A stretch of 64,000 bases of DNA from Pokkaliibacter plantistimulans (GTDB lineage: Bacteria > Pseudomonadota > Gammaproteobacteria > Pseudomonadales > Balneatricaceae). The stretch spans positions 1 through 64,000 of the forward strand of contig NZ_LAPT01000001.1 in NCBI RefSeq assembly GCF_003194385.1, read 5' to 3'. The notes below the pieces were generated by a model, which saw nothing but the letters and a program-made list of their open reading frames with translations, was not told the origin of the DNA and searched no databases. Positions 1-8,188 of the stretch are shown one piece after another; position 1 is the stretch's first letter; each line of letters starts with the position of its first letter. Made by a program: the position numbers and the translations under genes.

Positions 1-37
1 TCGGCGGCCTCGATAACGTTTATCAACAGCCTGCTAA
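1..37. repeat. right end of a MITE-like repeat (partial at window edge)
   Basis: The first 20 bases are identical to bases 8863-8882, and bases 21-37 (TATCAACAGCCTGCTAA) match the right terminus of the complete copy at 8735-8899 with a few changes. The reverse complement TTAGCAGGCTGTTGATAA is nearly the same as the left terminus of that copy. This is therefore the right end of a second copy whose left part lies outside the window. It sits downstream of rmf. Confidence 0.7.
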
Positions 38-81
38 GGCTAAGATCGATTTAAATAGTGGAGTGTCTTTGGGCTGCAGGG

Positions 82-105
82 CACCAGAGCACTGCGGCTC
101 TGGTG
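82..105 (-). terminator. hairpin downstream of rmf
   Basis: CACCAGAGC (82-90) and GCTCTGGTG (97-105) form a perfect 9-bp stem with a 6-base loop, 64 bases beyond the rmf stop codon. There is no T-run on either side, so it may be a 3' stabilising hairpin rather than an intrinsic terminator. Confidence 0.35.
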
Positions 106-168
106 GTTGCGGTTAATGAAGTTACTACCGTGGGAAATGTTGTTTACAAATCTGATATGCCTGAGGGG

Positions 169-375
169 TTAAACGATCATCGGATTGCGGTGAATTGCGG
201 ATACGCCTTCCATACCGTTCCAATAGTCTTCCCTGCCTGCGCGCCACCCGGTCATCCAGTTAGCCCTTTGGTCTAACTTGGTAAACTGGCATATATCTCT
301 GGATTTGCCAGCAAGACCGGCCTGATAACCGCGTGAAAACATACGGTTGGACGTGTCGCGTTTCTGTCTTTTCAT
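169..375 (-). CDS. rmf: ribosome modulation factor Rmf
   Basis: Small basic protein of 68 residues that binds 70S ribosomes and drives formation of inactive 100S dimers in stationary phase. The N-terminus MKRQKRD and the following RGYQAGLAGKSRD block match the Rmf family, as does the LDQRANWMTGWRAGRED block further on. E. coli Rmf is 55 residues; the extra length here is a C-terminal tail after about residue 54. The ATG at 375 is preceded by GAGGT nine bases upstream. It is divergent from rlmKL, the arrangement I recall from Pseudomonas, which supports the call. Known family role: growth-phase and stress induction; nothing in the upstream sequence proves this here. Confidence 0.93.
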   Translation of the reverse strand: MKRQKRDTSNRMFSRGYQAGLAGKSRDICQFTKLDQRANWMTGWRAGREDYWNGMEGVSAIHRNPMIV

Positions 376-829
376 ATCCGTGTGACCTCATTTTCAGGTT
401 GACAGCAGGGCGATATGAACATCGCGATGCACAGCGCTTGAACAGCGGTAAAAAGCGCTGTCATCGTTTTTTAGCAGCTTTGTAAAATCGTTGTCGAATA
501 AATATGCGTTATAAAAAGCCTGTCCGTTATGATTTCAGTCGTTGTTTGACCCTGATTGTTCAATAATATCAATCGCTTGAGATGGTTTTTTCAAATTGCT
601 GCCAGATATGTCAGATCACGATTTTTTTTCATAATTGCGCTGCTCAGGCTCTGAGTTGATCAGCCGAAGGGAATATCAAACGGTTTCTTGGTGACGACGC
701 CTTCGTCCAGTATCATTGTCAGTCCGGCGTGAACCGCCGAAGTGGGTCGCGATAATCCGCTGTAGAAGCCAGTTTGCCAATCTGCGATCCGCATCTGTTT
801 TCATCTGTACTCTGGATACGAGTCTTTAC
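376..829. other. rmf-rlmKL divergent intergenic region
   Basis: About 450 bases, AT-rich around 540-640, with no convincing coding frame. It must hold the promoters of rmf (leftward) and rlmKL (rightward). I could not choose a clear -35/-10 pair. The one clear structure is the hairpin at 431-461. Confidence 0.5.
431..472 (+). terminator. terminator-like hairpin between rmf and rlmKL
   Basis: ACAGCGCTT (431-439) and AAGCGCTGT (453-461) form a perfect 9-bp stem with a 13-base loop, followed after five bases by six Ts (467-472) on the plus strand. No plus-strand gene lies upstream. It either ends an antisense or small RNA running against rmf, or it is a hairpin in the rmf 5' leader read in the other direction. 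Confidence 0.35.
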
Positions 830-3004
830 ATGTCAGAACACAAATACCTTGTTACCTGTCCGAAAGGGCTGGAGTTGCTGCTTGAGAATGAGTTATTGGA
901 GCTGGGCGGCACCTCAGTCAAACAGACCGTCGCCGGGGTGTTCTGTCACGGAGAGATTGAGCTGGGATATCGCATCTGCCTGTGGTCTCGTCTGGCCAAC
1001 CGTGTGCTGTTGATTCTTAATGAATGGGATGCAAGCAGTGCCGATGAACTGTATCAGGGTGTCAAATCTGTCAACTGGATGGAGCATATGGCAGCTGATG
1101 GGACGCTGGCCGTTGATTTCAACGGTCGTGCAGAAGATATCCGTCATAGCCATTTTGGTGCACTAAAAGTGAAGGATGCCATTGTCGATCAGTTACGTGA
1201 TCTGACAGGCAAGCGCCCTAGCGTTGATGCGCAGGCACCTGATCTGCGTGTGTCCGCCAGTTTGTTCAAACATCGTGCAACAGTATCTATCGACCTTTCC
1301 GGAGATAGCCTCCATCGCCGTGGCTATCGGCAGGAAAGTGGCGCTGCGCCGTTAAAAGAGAACCTTGCCGCTGCCATCCTGATGCGTTCCGGATGGTCTG
1401 AGCTGGGTCAGAAAGGCAGTCGTTTAATCGATCCGATGTGTGGCTCTGGCACCCTATTGGTAGAAGCGGCATTGATGGCTCTGGACATTGCCCCCGGCCT
1501 CGCACGCTGGCGATATGGCTTCAATAACTGGAAGCAACATCAGGCCGCGTTGTGGCAGCAGCTGCGGAAAGAGGCTACCGAGCGTAAGGAAGCAGGACTG
1601 CTGCGGGGCTGTGCAGAAATTCGTGGTTACGATGAGGACCCGCGAGTGATTAACGTGGCCGAGGCCAATATTGCCCGTGCTGGTTTGGAGAAGTGGGTAC
1701 GTGTCTCCGTGCGTGAAGTGGGGCAACTGGTCAAGCCTAGCCATGTCAGTGACGATCTTCCTGGGCTGTTAGTCTGCAACCCCCCGTACGGTGAGCGTCT
1801 CAGTGATGTTCCTGTGCTGGTACATCTCTATCGTTCACTTGGCGACCGCCTGATCGATCAGTTTAAAGGGTGGTATGCGGGCGTATTCACCGGCAATCCC
1901 GATCTCTGCAAACAGATGCGGTTGCGTTCAACCAAGCAATACAAGTTTTTCAATGGTGCGATTCCTTGTGAACTCGTGCTGTTTGACATATCTGAACCTT
2001 ATATTTTTACCTCCCCATCTAAAGCCAAAGTAGAGACGTCAGCTGCAGCGGTCGAGGACCTTTCCGAAGGCGCAGCGATGTTTGCTAACCGGGTTCGCAA
2101 GAACCTCAAGGCGATGAGCAAATGGGTTGAGCGCAACAAGATTGATGCGTATCGCCTCTATGATGCCGATATGCCCGAGTATGCGGTGGCGGTGGATGTG
2201 TATCGTGACTGGTTACACGTGCAGGAATATGCGCCGCCCAAGTCAGTAGATGCGAAAAAGGCACAACGACGCCTGGAGGAGGTGATAACGGCGCTGCCTG
2301 TGGTTACCGGTGTTGCTCCGGAGCGGATTGTTCTCAAGCAGCGTCAGCGCCAGTCTGGTACGAATCAATATCAGCGCCTTGGGCAACAAGGTGAGTTGCT
2401 GGAGGTGATTGAATCAGGCTGCAAGTTGTTGGTGAACTTGCACGATTATCTGGATACCGGGCTGTTTCTTGACCACCGGCCAACGCGTACGCAGCTGCAG
2501 TCGATCAGTAAAGGTAAGCGATTCCTGAATCTGTTCTGCTATACCGCCACTGCCACTGTGCATGCTGCGAAGGGCGGTGCGCGCTCCACGACCAGTGTGG
2601 ACATGTCCAAAACCTATCTGGAGTGGGGCAGAAAAAACATGGCACTGAATGGTTTTGGTGAGCGCTTCCATCACTTTATTCAGGATGACTGTTTTAACTG
2701 GCTGAAGCAGTGCAAGGATCAGTTTGATGTCATCTTCATGGATCCACCGTCCTTTTCTAACTCCAAGCGTATGCTCGATGTGCTGGATGTCCAGCGTGAT
2801 CATGTACGGCTGATTCGTGAAGCTGTGCGATTGCTGTCTGATGATGGGGTGTTGCTGTTCTCCAATAATCTGCGGACTTTCAAGATGGATTATGAGTCAC
2901 TGGCGAATCTGCAGATCAAAGATGTTACCAAGGCGTCACTGGACCCGGATTTTGCTCGCAATGAGAAAATTCACCAGTGTTTTGAAATCAGAAAAGCGCA
3001 CTAG
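830..3004 (+). CDS. rlmL: bifunctional 23S rRNA (guanine-N2/N7) methyltransferase RlmKL
   Basis: Fused enzyme that makes m2G2445 and m7G2069 in 23S rRNA during large-subunit assembly. From the ATG at 830 it is 724 residues, close to E. coli RlmKL (702). The N-terminal THUMP region and RlmL methyltransferase domain carry the catalytic NPPYGERL motif near residue 318; the C-terminal RlmK domain carries the SAM-binding block FLNLFCYTATATVHAAKGGA and a DPPSF motif near residue 637. The frame stays open to 716, but MSEHKYLVTC at 830 is where homology to the family begins, so 830 is preferred. It stands alone, divergent from rmf; both genes act on the ribosome. Confidence 0.95.
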   Translation: MSEHKYLVTCPKGLELLLENELLELGGTSVKQTVAGVFCHGEIELGYRICLWSRLANRVLLILNEWDASSADELYQGVKSVNWMEHMAADGTLAVDFNGRAEDIRHSHFGALKVKDAIVDQLRDLTGKRPSVDAQAPDLRVSASLFKHRATVSIDLSGDSLHRRGYRQESGAAPLKENLAAAILMRSGWSELGQKGSRLIDPMCGSGTLLVEAALMALDIAPGLARWRYGFNNWKQHQAALWQQLRKEATERKEAGLLRGCAEIRGYDEDPRVINVAEANIARAGLEKWVRVSVREVGQLVKPSHVSDDLPGLLVCNPPYGERLSDVPVLVHLYRSLGDRLIDQFKGWYAGVFTGNPDLCKQMRLRSTKQYKFFNGAIPCELVLFDISEPYIFTSPSKAKVETSAAAVEDLSEGAAMFANRVRKNLKAMSKWVERNKIDAYRLYDADMPEYAVAVDVYRDWLHVQEYAPPKSVDAKKAQRRLEEVITALPVVTGVAPERIVLKQRQRQSGTNQYQRLGQQGELLEVIESGCKLLVNLHDYLDTGLFLDHRPTRTQLQSISKGKRFLNLFCYTATATVHAAKGGARSTTSVDMSKTYLEWGRKNMALNGFGERFHHFIQDDCFNWLKQCKDQFDVIFMDPPSFSNSKRMLDVLDVQRDHVRLIREAVRLLSDDGVLLFSNNLRTFKMDYESLANLQIKDVTKASLDPDFARNEKIHQCFEIRKAH

Positions 3005-3052
3005 TTGGGCGCTCCTGGCATCCAGCCATTGAATTATCCTCTTACATGATTT

Positions 3053-3080
3053 GATAGCATCTGCAGTAGCAGATGCTATC
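3053..3080 (+). terminator. perfect 12-bp hairpin after rlmKL
   Basis: GATAGCATCTGC (3053-3064), loop AGTA, GCAGATGCTATC (3069-3080): a perfect 12-bp stem with a tetraloop, 49 bases after the rlmKL stop. The downstream flank is GCAAATATAT, without a T-run, so intrinsic termination is not certain. Confidence 0.45.
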
Positions 3081-3233
3081 GCAAATATATCTCCTGCCTA
3101 TGTCTTCTATACCTGTACGCTCAGAGCGTTCAGATACCTGCCTGATTATTCTAGCCACGTTTTGAGCGTCATCTTGCCGTCTTGGCTGAAACTGTCTGAT
3201 TCACAGACGCTTTTACCGTATCACAGCAGAAAG

Positions 3234-3241
3234 TGTCGACA
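3234..3241. promoter_or_regulatory. candidate GntR operator 1 (TGTCGACA)
   Basis: Palindrome GTGTCGACAC at 3233-3242 with an exact TGTCGACA core, the first of four such cores in about 510 bases around the start of the prp regulator gene. Assignment as an operator is inference from clustering. Confidence 0.4.
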
Positions 3242-3396
3242 CATTTGCTGTCTGCTATCTCTTTAATCGCTCCGATTACCATCTTGGCTCAGCCTAAAAA
3301 ATCTATAGGCTATTAGCAGACTTCAGGTTTTATAGGGTTTTGGCTTAACTTTGATCCTGCTGACGCGCAAAGTGTAAGCAGATGCTACTTTCGTTT

Positions 3397-3409
3397 AATG
3401 TCGACAATT
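3397..3409. promoter_or_regulatory. candidate GntR operator 2 (AATGTCGACAATT)
   Basis: TGTCGACA core at 3399-3406 in an AT-flanked palindrome, about 90 bases before the preferred start of the GntR gene. It is placed where a repressor could block the prp promoter. Confidence 0.5.
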
Positions 3410-3466
3410 TGACCTTTTCAGCAGTTGACCCCAAAAATTCAGGAGTATAGAGTTGCCGGACTGAAC

Positions 3467-3478
3467 ATTGTCGACAAT
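3467..3478. promoter_or_regulatory. candidate GntR operator 3 (ATTGTCGACAAT)
   Basis: A perfect 12-base palindrome ending 12 bases before the ATG at 3491. The two-fold symmetry and its position over the leader fit autoregulation by the FCD-type GntR protein encoded next to it. Inference only. Confidence 0.55.
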
Positions 3479-3490
3479 CTGAGAATGTGT

Positions 3491-4195
3491 ATGGCGAAGA
3501 TTATCGAGCTTGAGCCTATAAAGATTGAAGCCCGCACCCTGGCAGATCGCGTATCTGAACAAATTGCGACGGCTATCGTCAAAGGTGAGCTACCACCGGG
3601 ATACAAGATTAGCGAGCCTGAGCTGGCCCGGCAGTACGGTATCAGTCGTGGTCCGTTACGAGAGGCCATTCGCCGTCTTGAAGGTTTGCGCTTGTTGGTG
3701 CGTATACCGCATATCGGTGCCAGAGTGGTGTCATTGTCGACAAAAGAGTTGCTGGAAATCTATTACATCCGTGAAGCAATGGAAGGAATGGCGGCTCGCC
3801 TTGCTGCCGAGAACATGACGGACGCTGAAATCGCCAGCCTGAGGCAGCTGATTGAGCATCACGAGACCAGCCCCGATCTGCTGGAGAATCGGTCCTACTT
3901 TCAGAAGGAAGGCGATCTGGACTTCCATTATCGTATCGTTCAGGGCAGTAAAAACACCAAGCTGATTGAGTTGCTCGGTGGTGAGCTTTATCACCTGGTG
4001 CGTATGTATCGCTATCAGTTCAGTGCCGCCAGTAACCGGCCACGGCAGGCCTTGTTTGAGCATCGCAACATTGTTGAAGCCATAGCTCAGCGTGATGGTG
4101 AGCTGGCTGAGATTCTGATGCGTCGTCATGTCAGCAATTCAAGAAAGAATGTTGAGCAGCGCTTGCAAGAGCAGCAGCTGCAAGAGTCCCAGTAA
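3491..4195 (+). CDS. GntR/FadR-family (FCD) regulator of the prp genes
   Basis: Predicted cytoplasmic DNA-binding regulator of 234 residues. The N-terminal winged helix shows SEPELARQYGISRGPLREAI, the usual GntR recognition block; the rest is an all-helical FCD ligand domain with the metal/ligand pattern region around DLDFHYRIVQGSKN. It precedes prpB on the same strand by 58 bases, so it probably senses a methylcitrate-cycle intermediate such as 2-methylcitrate. The frame is open upstream to a TTG at 3425, but that would put the palindrome at 3467-3478 inside the gene; ATG 3491 has GAGA six bases upstream and gives a typical N-terminus (ATG 3485 is the alternative). A fourth TGTCGACA lies inside the gene at 3735-3742. 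Confidence 0.85.
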   Translation: MAKIIELEPIKIEARTLADRVSEQIATAIVKGELPPGYKISEPELARQYGISRGPLREAIRRLEGLRLLVRIPHIGARVVSLSTKELLEIYYIREAMEGMAARLAAENMTDAEIASLRQLIEHHETSPDLLENRSYFQKEGDLDFHYRIVQGSKNTKLIELLGGELYHLVRMYRYQFSAASNRPRQALFEHRNIVEAIAQRDGELAEILMRRHVSNSRKNVEQRLQEQQLQESQ

Positions 4196-4253
4196 TAACA
4201 ATGATCTTCAGTAACTACCCACAGCGGGAAGGTCAACAACAGGTAGGACAAAG

Positions 4254-5159
4254 ATGAGCAATTCCAGTACATCCAGATTGTCTGCCGGTCAGCGTTTTCG
4301 TGCTGCACTGGAGAACAACAAGCCTTTACAAATTGTCGGCACCATCAATGCCTATTGCGCCATGATGGCTGAGCGCGTAGGCCATCAGGCGGTCTATTTG
4401 TCTGGTGGTGGTGTGGCAAATGCTTCTTACGGTCTGCCTGATCTGGGTATGACATCCATGAATGATGTGCTGGAAGACGTCAGGCGTATTACTGCTGCTG
4501 TGCAGACACCGCTAATGGTCGACATCGATACCGGTTGGGGGGGGGCGTTCAATATTTCCCGCACCATCAAGGAAATGGAACGTGCCGGTGCCGCCGCCGT
4601 TCATATCGAGGATCAGGTAGCACAAAAACGCTGTGGTCATCGTCCTAACAAGGAAATTGTCAGCCAGGAAGAGATGGTAGACCGGATCAAGGCAGCGGTG
4701 GATGCTCGCCAGGATGACAGCTTCTTTATCATGGCGAGAACGGATGCCTTCCAGAAAGATGGCTTGAATGCTGCGATCGACAGGGCACGAGCCTGTCTGG
4801 AGGCCGGTGCTGATGGCATTTTCGCTGAGGCGGTACACACGCTGGAAGACTATCGAGCCTTCTCCGATGGATTAGGTGGTGCCCACTTGCTCGCCAACAT
4901 TACTGAGTTTGGCGCAACGCCTCTGTTCAACAAGGACGAGCTGGCAGCGCATGGTGCCACCATGGTGCTCTATCCGTTATCCGCATTCCGGGCAATGAAT
5001 CTGGCGGCGCTGAAGGTGTATCAGAATCTTCTGGAGAAAGGGGATCAGAAGGATGTCGTTGATCTGATGCAGACCCGGATGGAACTGTACGACTTTCTCA
5101 ACTATCACAGTTTCGAGCAGAAGCTCGATGCGCTCTTTGCCCAGGGTAAAAATAAGTAG
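4254..5159 (+). CDS. prpB: 2-methylisocitrate lyase PrpB
   Basis: Cleaves 2-methylisocitrate to pyruvate and succinate, the last step of the methylcitrate route for propionyl-CoA. The 301-residue protein is of family length and belongs to the isocitrate lyase/PEP mutase superfamily: VDIDTGWGG carries metal-binding aspartates, and the active-site cysteine lies in KRCGHRPNK (Cys127). Start ATG 4254 follows AGGA. It lies between the GntR gene and prpC, clearly one transcription unit. Confidence 0.95.
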   Translation: MSNSSTSRLSAGQRFRAALENNKPLQIVGTINAYCAMMAERVGHQAVYLSGGGVANASYGLPDLGMTSMNDVLEDVRRITAAVQTPLMVDIDTGWGGAFNISRTIKEMERAGAAAVHIEDQVAQKRCGHRPNKEIVSQEEMVDRIKAAVDARQDDSFFIMARTDAFQKDGLNAAIDRARACLEAGADGIFAEAVHTLEDYRAFSDGLGGAHLLANITEFGATPLFNKDELAAHGATMVLYPLSAFRAMNLAALKVYQNLLEKGDQKDVVDLMQTRMELYDFLNYHSFEQKLDALFAQGKNK

Positions 5160-5260
5160 ATCGATATAACAACAACTAATGCATCTGCGGGGCTGCTCTG
5201 CAGCAGCCCGGATGTCCTCACAGCCGGCCGAGACCGGACATGATGATAAGGAGAAACTCC

Positions 5261-6391
5261 ATGGCTGAAGCGAAACAACTGAGTGGGGCTGGCTTGCGTG
5301 GTCAGGTGGCGGGTGATACTGCCTTGTGCACCGTCGGCAAGACGGGGGCGGGCTTGACCTATCGTGGTTACGACATGGCTGAGCTGGCTGATAAGGCAGA
5401 GTTTGAAGAGGTCGCCTACTTACTGTTGTACGGCAAACTGCCCAACCGGGCCGAGTTATCCGCGTATAAAAGTAAGCTGAAAAGCCTGCGTGCATTGCCC
5501 GCAGCATTAAAGTCGGTGCTTGAGTTGATTCCCGCTGATGCACATCCTATGGATGTCATGCGTACAGGCTGCTCGATGCTGGGCAACCTGGAGACAGAAC
5601 ATGACTTCTCCGGACAGCATGATAGTGTTGATCGCATGCTGGCCGTATTTCCCTCGATAATCAATTACTGGTACCGCTTCAGTCATGAGGGTATCCGTAT
5701 CGAAACAGCGACCGACGATGACTCTATTGCCGCTCACTTCCTGCACTTGTTACATGGTAAGAAGCCTTCGGAGCTGCATGTCAAAGTCATGCACGCATCG
5801 CTGATTCTTTATGCAGAGCATGAATTCAATGCCTCTACCTTTGCAGCGAGAGTCTGTGCGTCGACCCTGTCCGATATACATTCCTGTATCACTGCGGCTA
5901 TTGGCACGTTGCGTGGCCCATTGCATGGTGGTGCCAACGAAGCTGCGATGGAAATGATTCAGGACTGGGCCTCCCCAGATCAGGCGGAACAGGCGCTGCT
6001 CGGTAAACTGGAACGAAAAGAGAAGGTGATGGGTTTTGGTCATGCCATCTATCGTGAGAGTGATCCACGCAACGCAATCATCAAAAAATGGTCCGGGCAA
6101 TTGGCAGAAGAGGTGGGGGACAAGGTGTTGTATCCAGTCTCTGTGCGCTGCGAAGAAGTGATGTGGCGTGAGAAAAAGCTATTCTGTAATGCCGATTTTT
6201 TCCATGCTTCGGCTTACCACTTCATGGGTATTCCAACCAAGCTCTTCACTCCTATTTTCGTATGTTCGCGTCTGACGGGGTGGGCTGCACATGTGATGGA
6301 ACAGCGTGCCAACAATCGTATTATTCGGCCCAGTGCAAACTATACGGGCCCAGAAGCAGAAGCATGGGTAGATATTGATAAGCGCGATTAA
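5261..6391 (+). CDS. prpC: 2-methylcitrate synthase PrpC
   Basis: Condenses propionyl-CoA with oxaloacetate to 2-methylcitrate. 376 residues from ATG 5261, chosen because AAGGAG sits eight bases upstream; the frame is open to 5240. Citrate-synthase fold motifs are visible: LHGGANEAAMEMI with the catalytic His and GFGHAIYRESDPRN. The size and the N-terminus GAGLRGQVAGDTALCTV fit the short methylcitrate synthases rather than the 427-residue GltA encoded at 53 kb. It is the last gene of the unit; no acnD, prpF or prpD follows. Confidence 0.93.
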   Translation: MAEAKQLSGAGLRGQVAGDTALCTVGKTGAGLTYRGYDMAELADKAEFEEVAYLLLYGKLPNRAELSAYKSKLKSLRALPAALKSVLELIPADAHPMDVMRTGCSMLGNLETEHDFSGQHDSVDRMLAVFPSIINYWYRFSHEGIRIETATDDDSIAAHFLHLLHGKKPSELHVKVMHASLILYAEHEFNASTFAARVCASTLSDIHSCITAAIGTLRGPLHGGANEAAMEMIQDWASPDQAEQALLGKLERKEKVMGFGHAIYRESDPRNAIIKKWSGQLAEEVGDKVLYPVSVRCEEVMWREKKLFCNADFFHASAYHFMGIPTKLFTPIFVCSRLTGWAAHVMEQRANNRIIRPSANYTGPEAEAWVDIDKRD

Positions 6392-6419
6392 CGCGCTGAA
6401 CCTCAGGTTTACTACAGAA

Positions 6420-6441
6420 TGGCAGGCATAGAATCCTGCCA
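6420..6441 (+). terminator. hairpin after prpC
   Basis: TGGCAGG (6420-6426) and CCTGCCA (6435-6441) form a 7-bp stem with an 8-base loop, 29 bases after prpC, followed by a T-rich but interrupted TATTTACATTT. Confidence 0.5.
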
Positions 6442-6566
6442 TATTTACATTTGTCAGGTGCGCTCGTGCATCTGGTGTGCAGTTAGCCGTATGCGGACGC
6501 TTTGAACCTCATAGGCATACACGGAGAGTAGCTATAGGGGAGACAGGGATATACAGAAAGAGACAA

Positions 6567-6590
6567 GAAAACCCGCATGCGGCGGGCTTT
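6567..6590 (-). terminator. intrinsic terminator of tRNA-Pro
   Basis: Read on the minus strand: CCCGC, loop CGCAT, GCGGG followed by TTTTC, 46 bases beyond the tRNA 3' end. The A/T flank extends the stem. Confidence 0.75.
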
Positions 6591-6635
6591 ACAAGGGATT
6601 TTGTAGACAGATATAGACAGGGATAAACAGTAGTC

Positions 6636-6712
6636 TGGTCGGAGAAACAGGATTCGAACCTGCGACCCCTGCCTCCCGAAGGCAGTGCTCTACCAAGCTG
6701 AGCTACTCTCCG
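6636..6712 (-). tRNA. tRNA-Pro (anticodon CGG)
   Basis: 77-base cloverleaf on the minus strand. Acceptor CGGAGAG pairs with TTCTCCG, discriminator A, and CCA is encoded. The anticodon arm is CTGCC-TTCGGGA-GGCAG, giving anticodon CGG (codon CCG); the T arm has TTCGAAT. A C1:G72 pair is the usual proline identity feature. It stands alone, with its own terminator, convergent with prpC. Confidence 0.97.
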
Positions 6713-7149
6713 ATCTGATACCAAGAAGTGATGATCTGCCCAAGTATATTCATCCGCTCTTGCATTGCAAGATAACCTGTTGTTTGAAAAAGTGTTTGTT
6801 TGACTTTTTCCGTTACTTGAAGGATAGCCATAAGTCTGGTCATTTTAAGGGGTAGGGTTACCTAAGGTGATCCGGGATATTACCGTCAAAAGGCGTCGCA
6901 GGATGCATTACGCCAATGGCTCTTATTGCCTGAGTGTCCATCAGGTTCCTATAAGAGTTGGGTCAGAATACGGGATGTTCTGTCACTCTGACGTCATTCT
7001 TCCAATCAACTCTTCCTAAGCGCGATCTGAAGGTGGTTGTCCCTACTTTGTTGTGTCTAATATGGTTTTAACGGTTTTCTGAGTAGTTTTTCAATTAGTG
7101 AACAGCTGTTCTGAGCCGCTTCCGAAACTAGAAAGAAAAGGTGGTTAGT
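6713..7149. other. gene-free stretch upstream of the winged-helix gene
   Basis: About 440 bases. The right part of the tRNA promoter should lie at 6715-6760. The rest shows no coding frame, RNA or strong repeat that I can support. Confidence 0.4.
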
Positions 7150-7482
7150 GTGCGACGTAACAAGAAGATTCAGCATTTTGTAGAAATCGCTACCATGCTA
7201 ACTGAAGAAGGTGTACTGACTCTCCATGCGTCTCTGGTTATTGCTTATCTGATGGAGCATGAACAGGCGCTGATGAGGGAAATGATCGCTCATACAGACT
7301 TGTCCCGTCGCGGACTGGAGAAGATTCTGGCCAACCTCGCCAGTAAAGGACTCGCTGAAAAAGTTCAGATAGAGGAAACCATTCCCGAGGGTAATACTTC
7401 AGGAAGGGGAGACAGGATTGCTTGGCGTTTGAGCAGTACTTTCAAAGGTCAGCTGGGATATCGAATAAATCTGATGAAGTAG
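7150..7482 (+). CDS. small winged-helix protein, function unknown
   Basis: About 110 residues, basic at the N-terminus (RRNKKIQ). The middle (LHASLVIAYLMEHEQALMREMIAHTDLSRRGLEKILANLASKGLAEK) reads as the helix-turn-helix and wing of a MarR/ArsR-like fold, where TDLSRRGLEKILANL would be the recognition region. I do not recognise a named family. Two GTG codons are possible: 7141 and 7150; AAGGTGG ends five bases before 7150, so 7150 is preferred. No partner gene is directly coupled. Confidence 0.6.
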   Translation: MRRNKKIQHFVEIATMLTEEGVLTLHASLVIAYLMEHEQALMREMIAHTDLSRRGLEKILANLASKGLAEKVQIEETIPEGNTSGRGDRIAWRLSSTFKGQLGYRINLMK

Positions 7483-7529
7483 TCAGTCACATCATGGCTC
7501 GGTGTGAGTCACCACGGGGCGTACCGGGG

Positions 7530-7557
7530 TTTACAGGCACGGGACAGGCTGTATAGT
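7530..7557 (+). promoter_or_regulatory. sigma70-type promoter of the DUF2185-like gene
   Basis: TTTACA (7530-7535), 16-base spacer, TATAGT (7552-7557), 38 bases before the GTG at 7596. Confidence 0.55.
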
Positions 7558-7595
7558 AGCCCCGGCAAACGACGCTACCGGAGAGGTTTGAAGAC

Positions 7596-8018
7596 GTGAC
7601 GGCGAGAGGCGACGAAACAGAAAAAGGCCAGACTAAGCAAGGTTTTCTGGCACTGGTATCCAGGCTTTGCTTTGGTGATGAAGCATGTCCTGTACGCTTT
7701 ATGTACAAGACGGTTCCCGCGCATTTGAATGACACCGGCTGGCGCATGTACTCGGGTTACGAGGACGAAGAAATGCTGCATGACGCCGATGCTATGGTGG
7801 TCTACCCCATTGATGCCCTGTGTTCTCGGGATGAGTCACTTGCCGATCTGCTGGAATATAACGCAGGAACAGTCTGGGAGCGGGCTCCTGGCAGTGACTG
7901 GCAGCGTGTGCATGACTACAAAATTCCCAGCGATCATGTCGAAGTTTGGATTTCTAACGATATCGTCGAGGCTGCCAGTAAGCTTGCAGATGAAGATGAA
8001 TCGAAGCCTGTTGCCTGA
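7596..8018 (+). CDS. DUF2185-like protein
   Basis: 140-residue soluble acidic protein. The segment from about residue 30 to 100, with CPVRFMYKTVP, DTGWRMYSGYEDEEML and VVYPIDALCSRDESL, resembles the DUF2185 domain, found alone and in some immunity-type proteins (SMI1/SUKH-like and Imm33-related groups). No toxin gene is visible beside it, so an immunity role is not supported. GTG 7596 is the start, with a GAGAGG stretch upstream. A typical terminator follows. Confidence 0.6.
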   Translation: MTARGDETEKGQTKQGFLALVSRLCFGDEACPVRFMYKTVPAHLNDTGWRMYSGYEDEEMLHDADAMVVYPIDALCSRDESLADLLEYNAGTVWERAPGSDWQRVHDYKIPSDHVEVWISNDIVEAASKLADEDESKPVA

Positions 8019-8093
8019 CTTGACTGTAAAGAGCATGAAGGTGCTTCCTGACAGTTTCTAGCCTGCGCTGAATGAATGTGTCAGCGAAATGTG

Positions 8094-8123
8094 AACCCAG
8101 CTCCTGCTGGGTTTGCTGTTTTT
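8094..8123 (+). terminator. intrinsic terminator after the DUF2185-like gene
   Basis: AACCCAGC (8094-8101), loop TCCT, GCTGGGTT (8106-8113), then TGCTGTTTTTA: perfect 8-bp stem with a T tail. Confidence 0.8.
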
Positions 8124-8188
8124 ATATCCAGTAAAATTTGTGATTTACTAAAAGATGTGTATATTTGTCCAGTAGTTGGAGGTCAGAT

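Larger units (their letters stand above)
3005..3490. other. rlmKL-prp intergenic region
   Basis: About 490 bases without a credible gene; a 71-codon open frame at 3051-3266 has no ribosome site or family resemblance. It holds a perfect hairpin (3053-3080) behind rlmKL and three TGTCGACA palindromes (3234, 3399, 3469) that look like operators for the GntR regulator. The promoter of the prp genes must lie here. Confidence 0.55.

Noticed and set aside
58-276. 72-codon frame opposite rmf
   Set aside because: Overlaps rmf on the other strand, covers its 3' hairpin, and has no family resemblance.
3051-3266. 71-codon frame downstream of rlmKL
   Set aside because: Begins within the perfect hairpin at 3053-3080, lacks a ribosome site, and its cysteine- and histidine-rich product has no recognisable fold.
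7596-8018. Toxin-immunity pair for the DUF2185-like gene
   Set aside because: No toxin-like or Rhs/CDI gene lies within the window near it.
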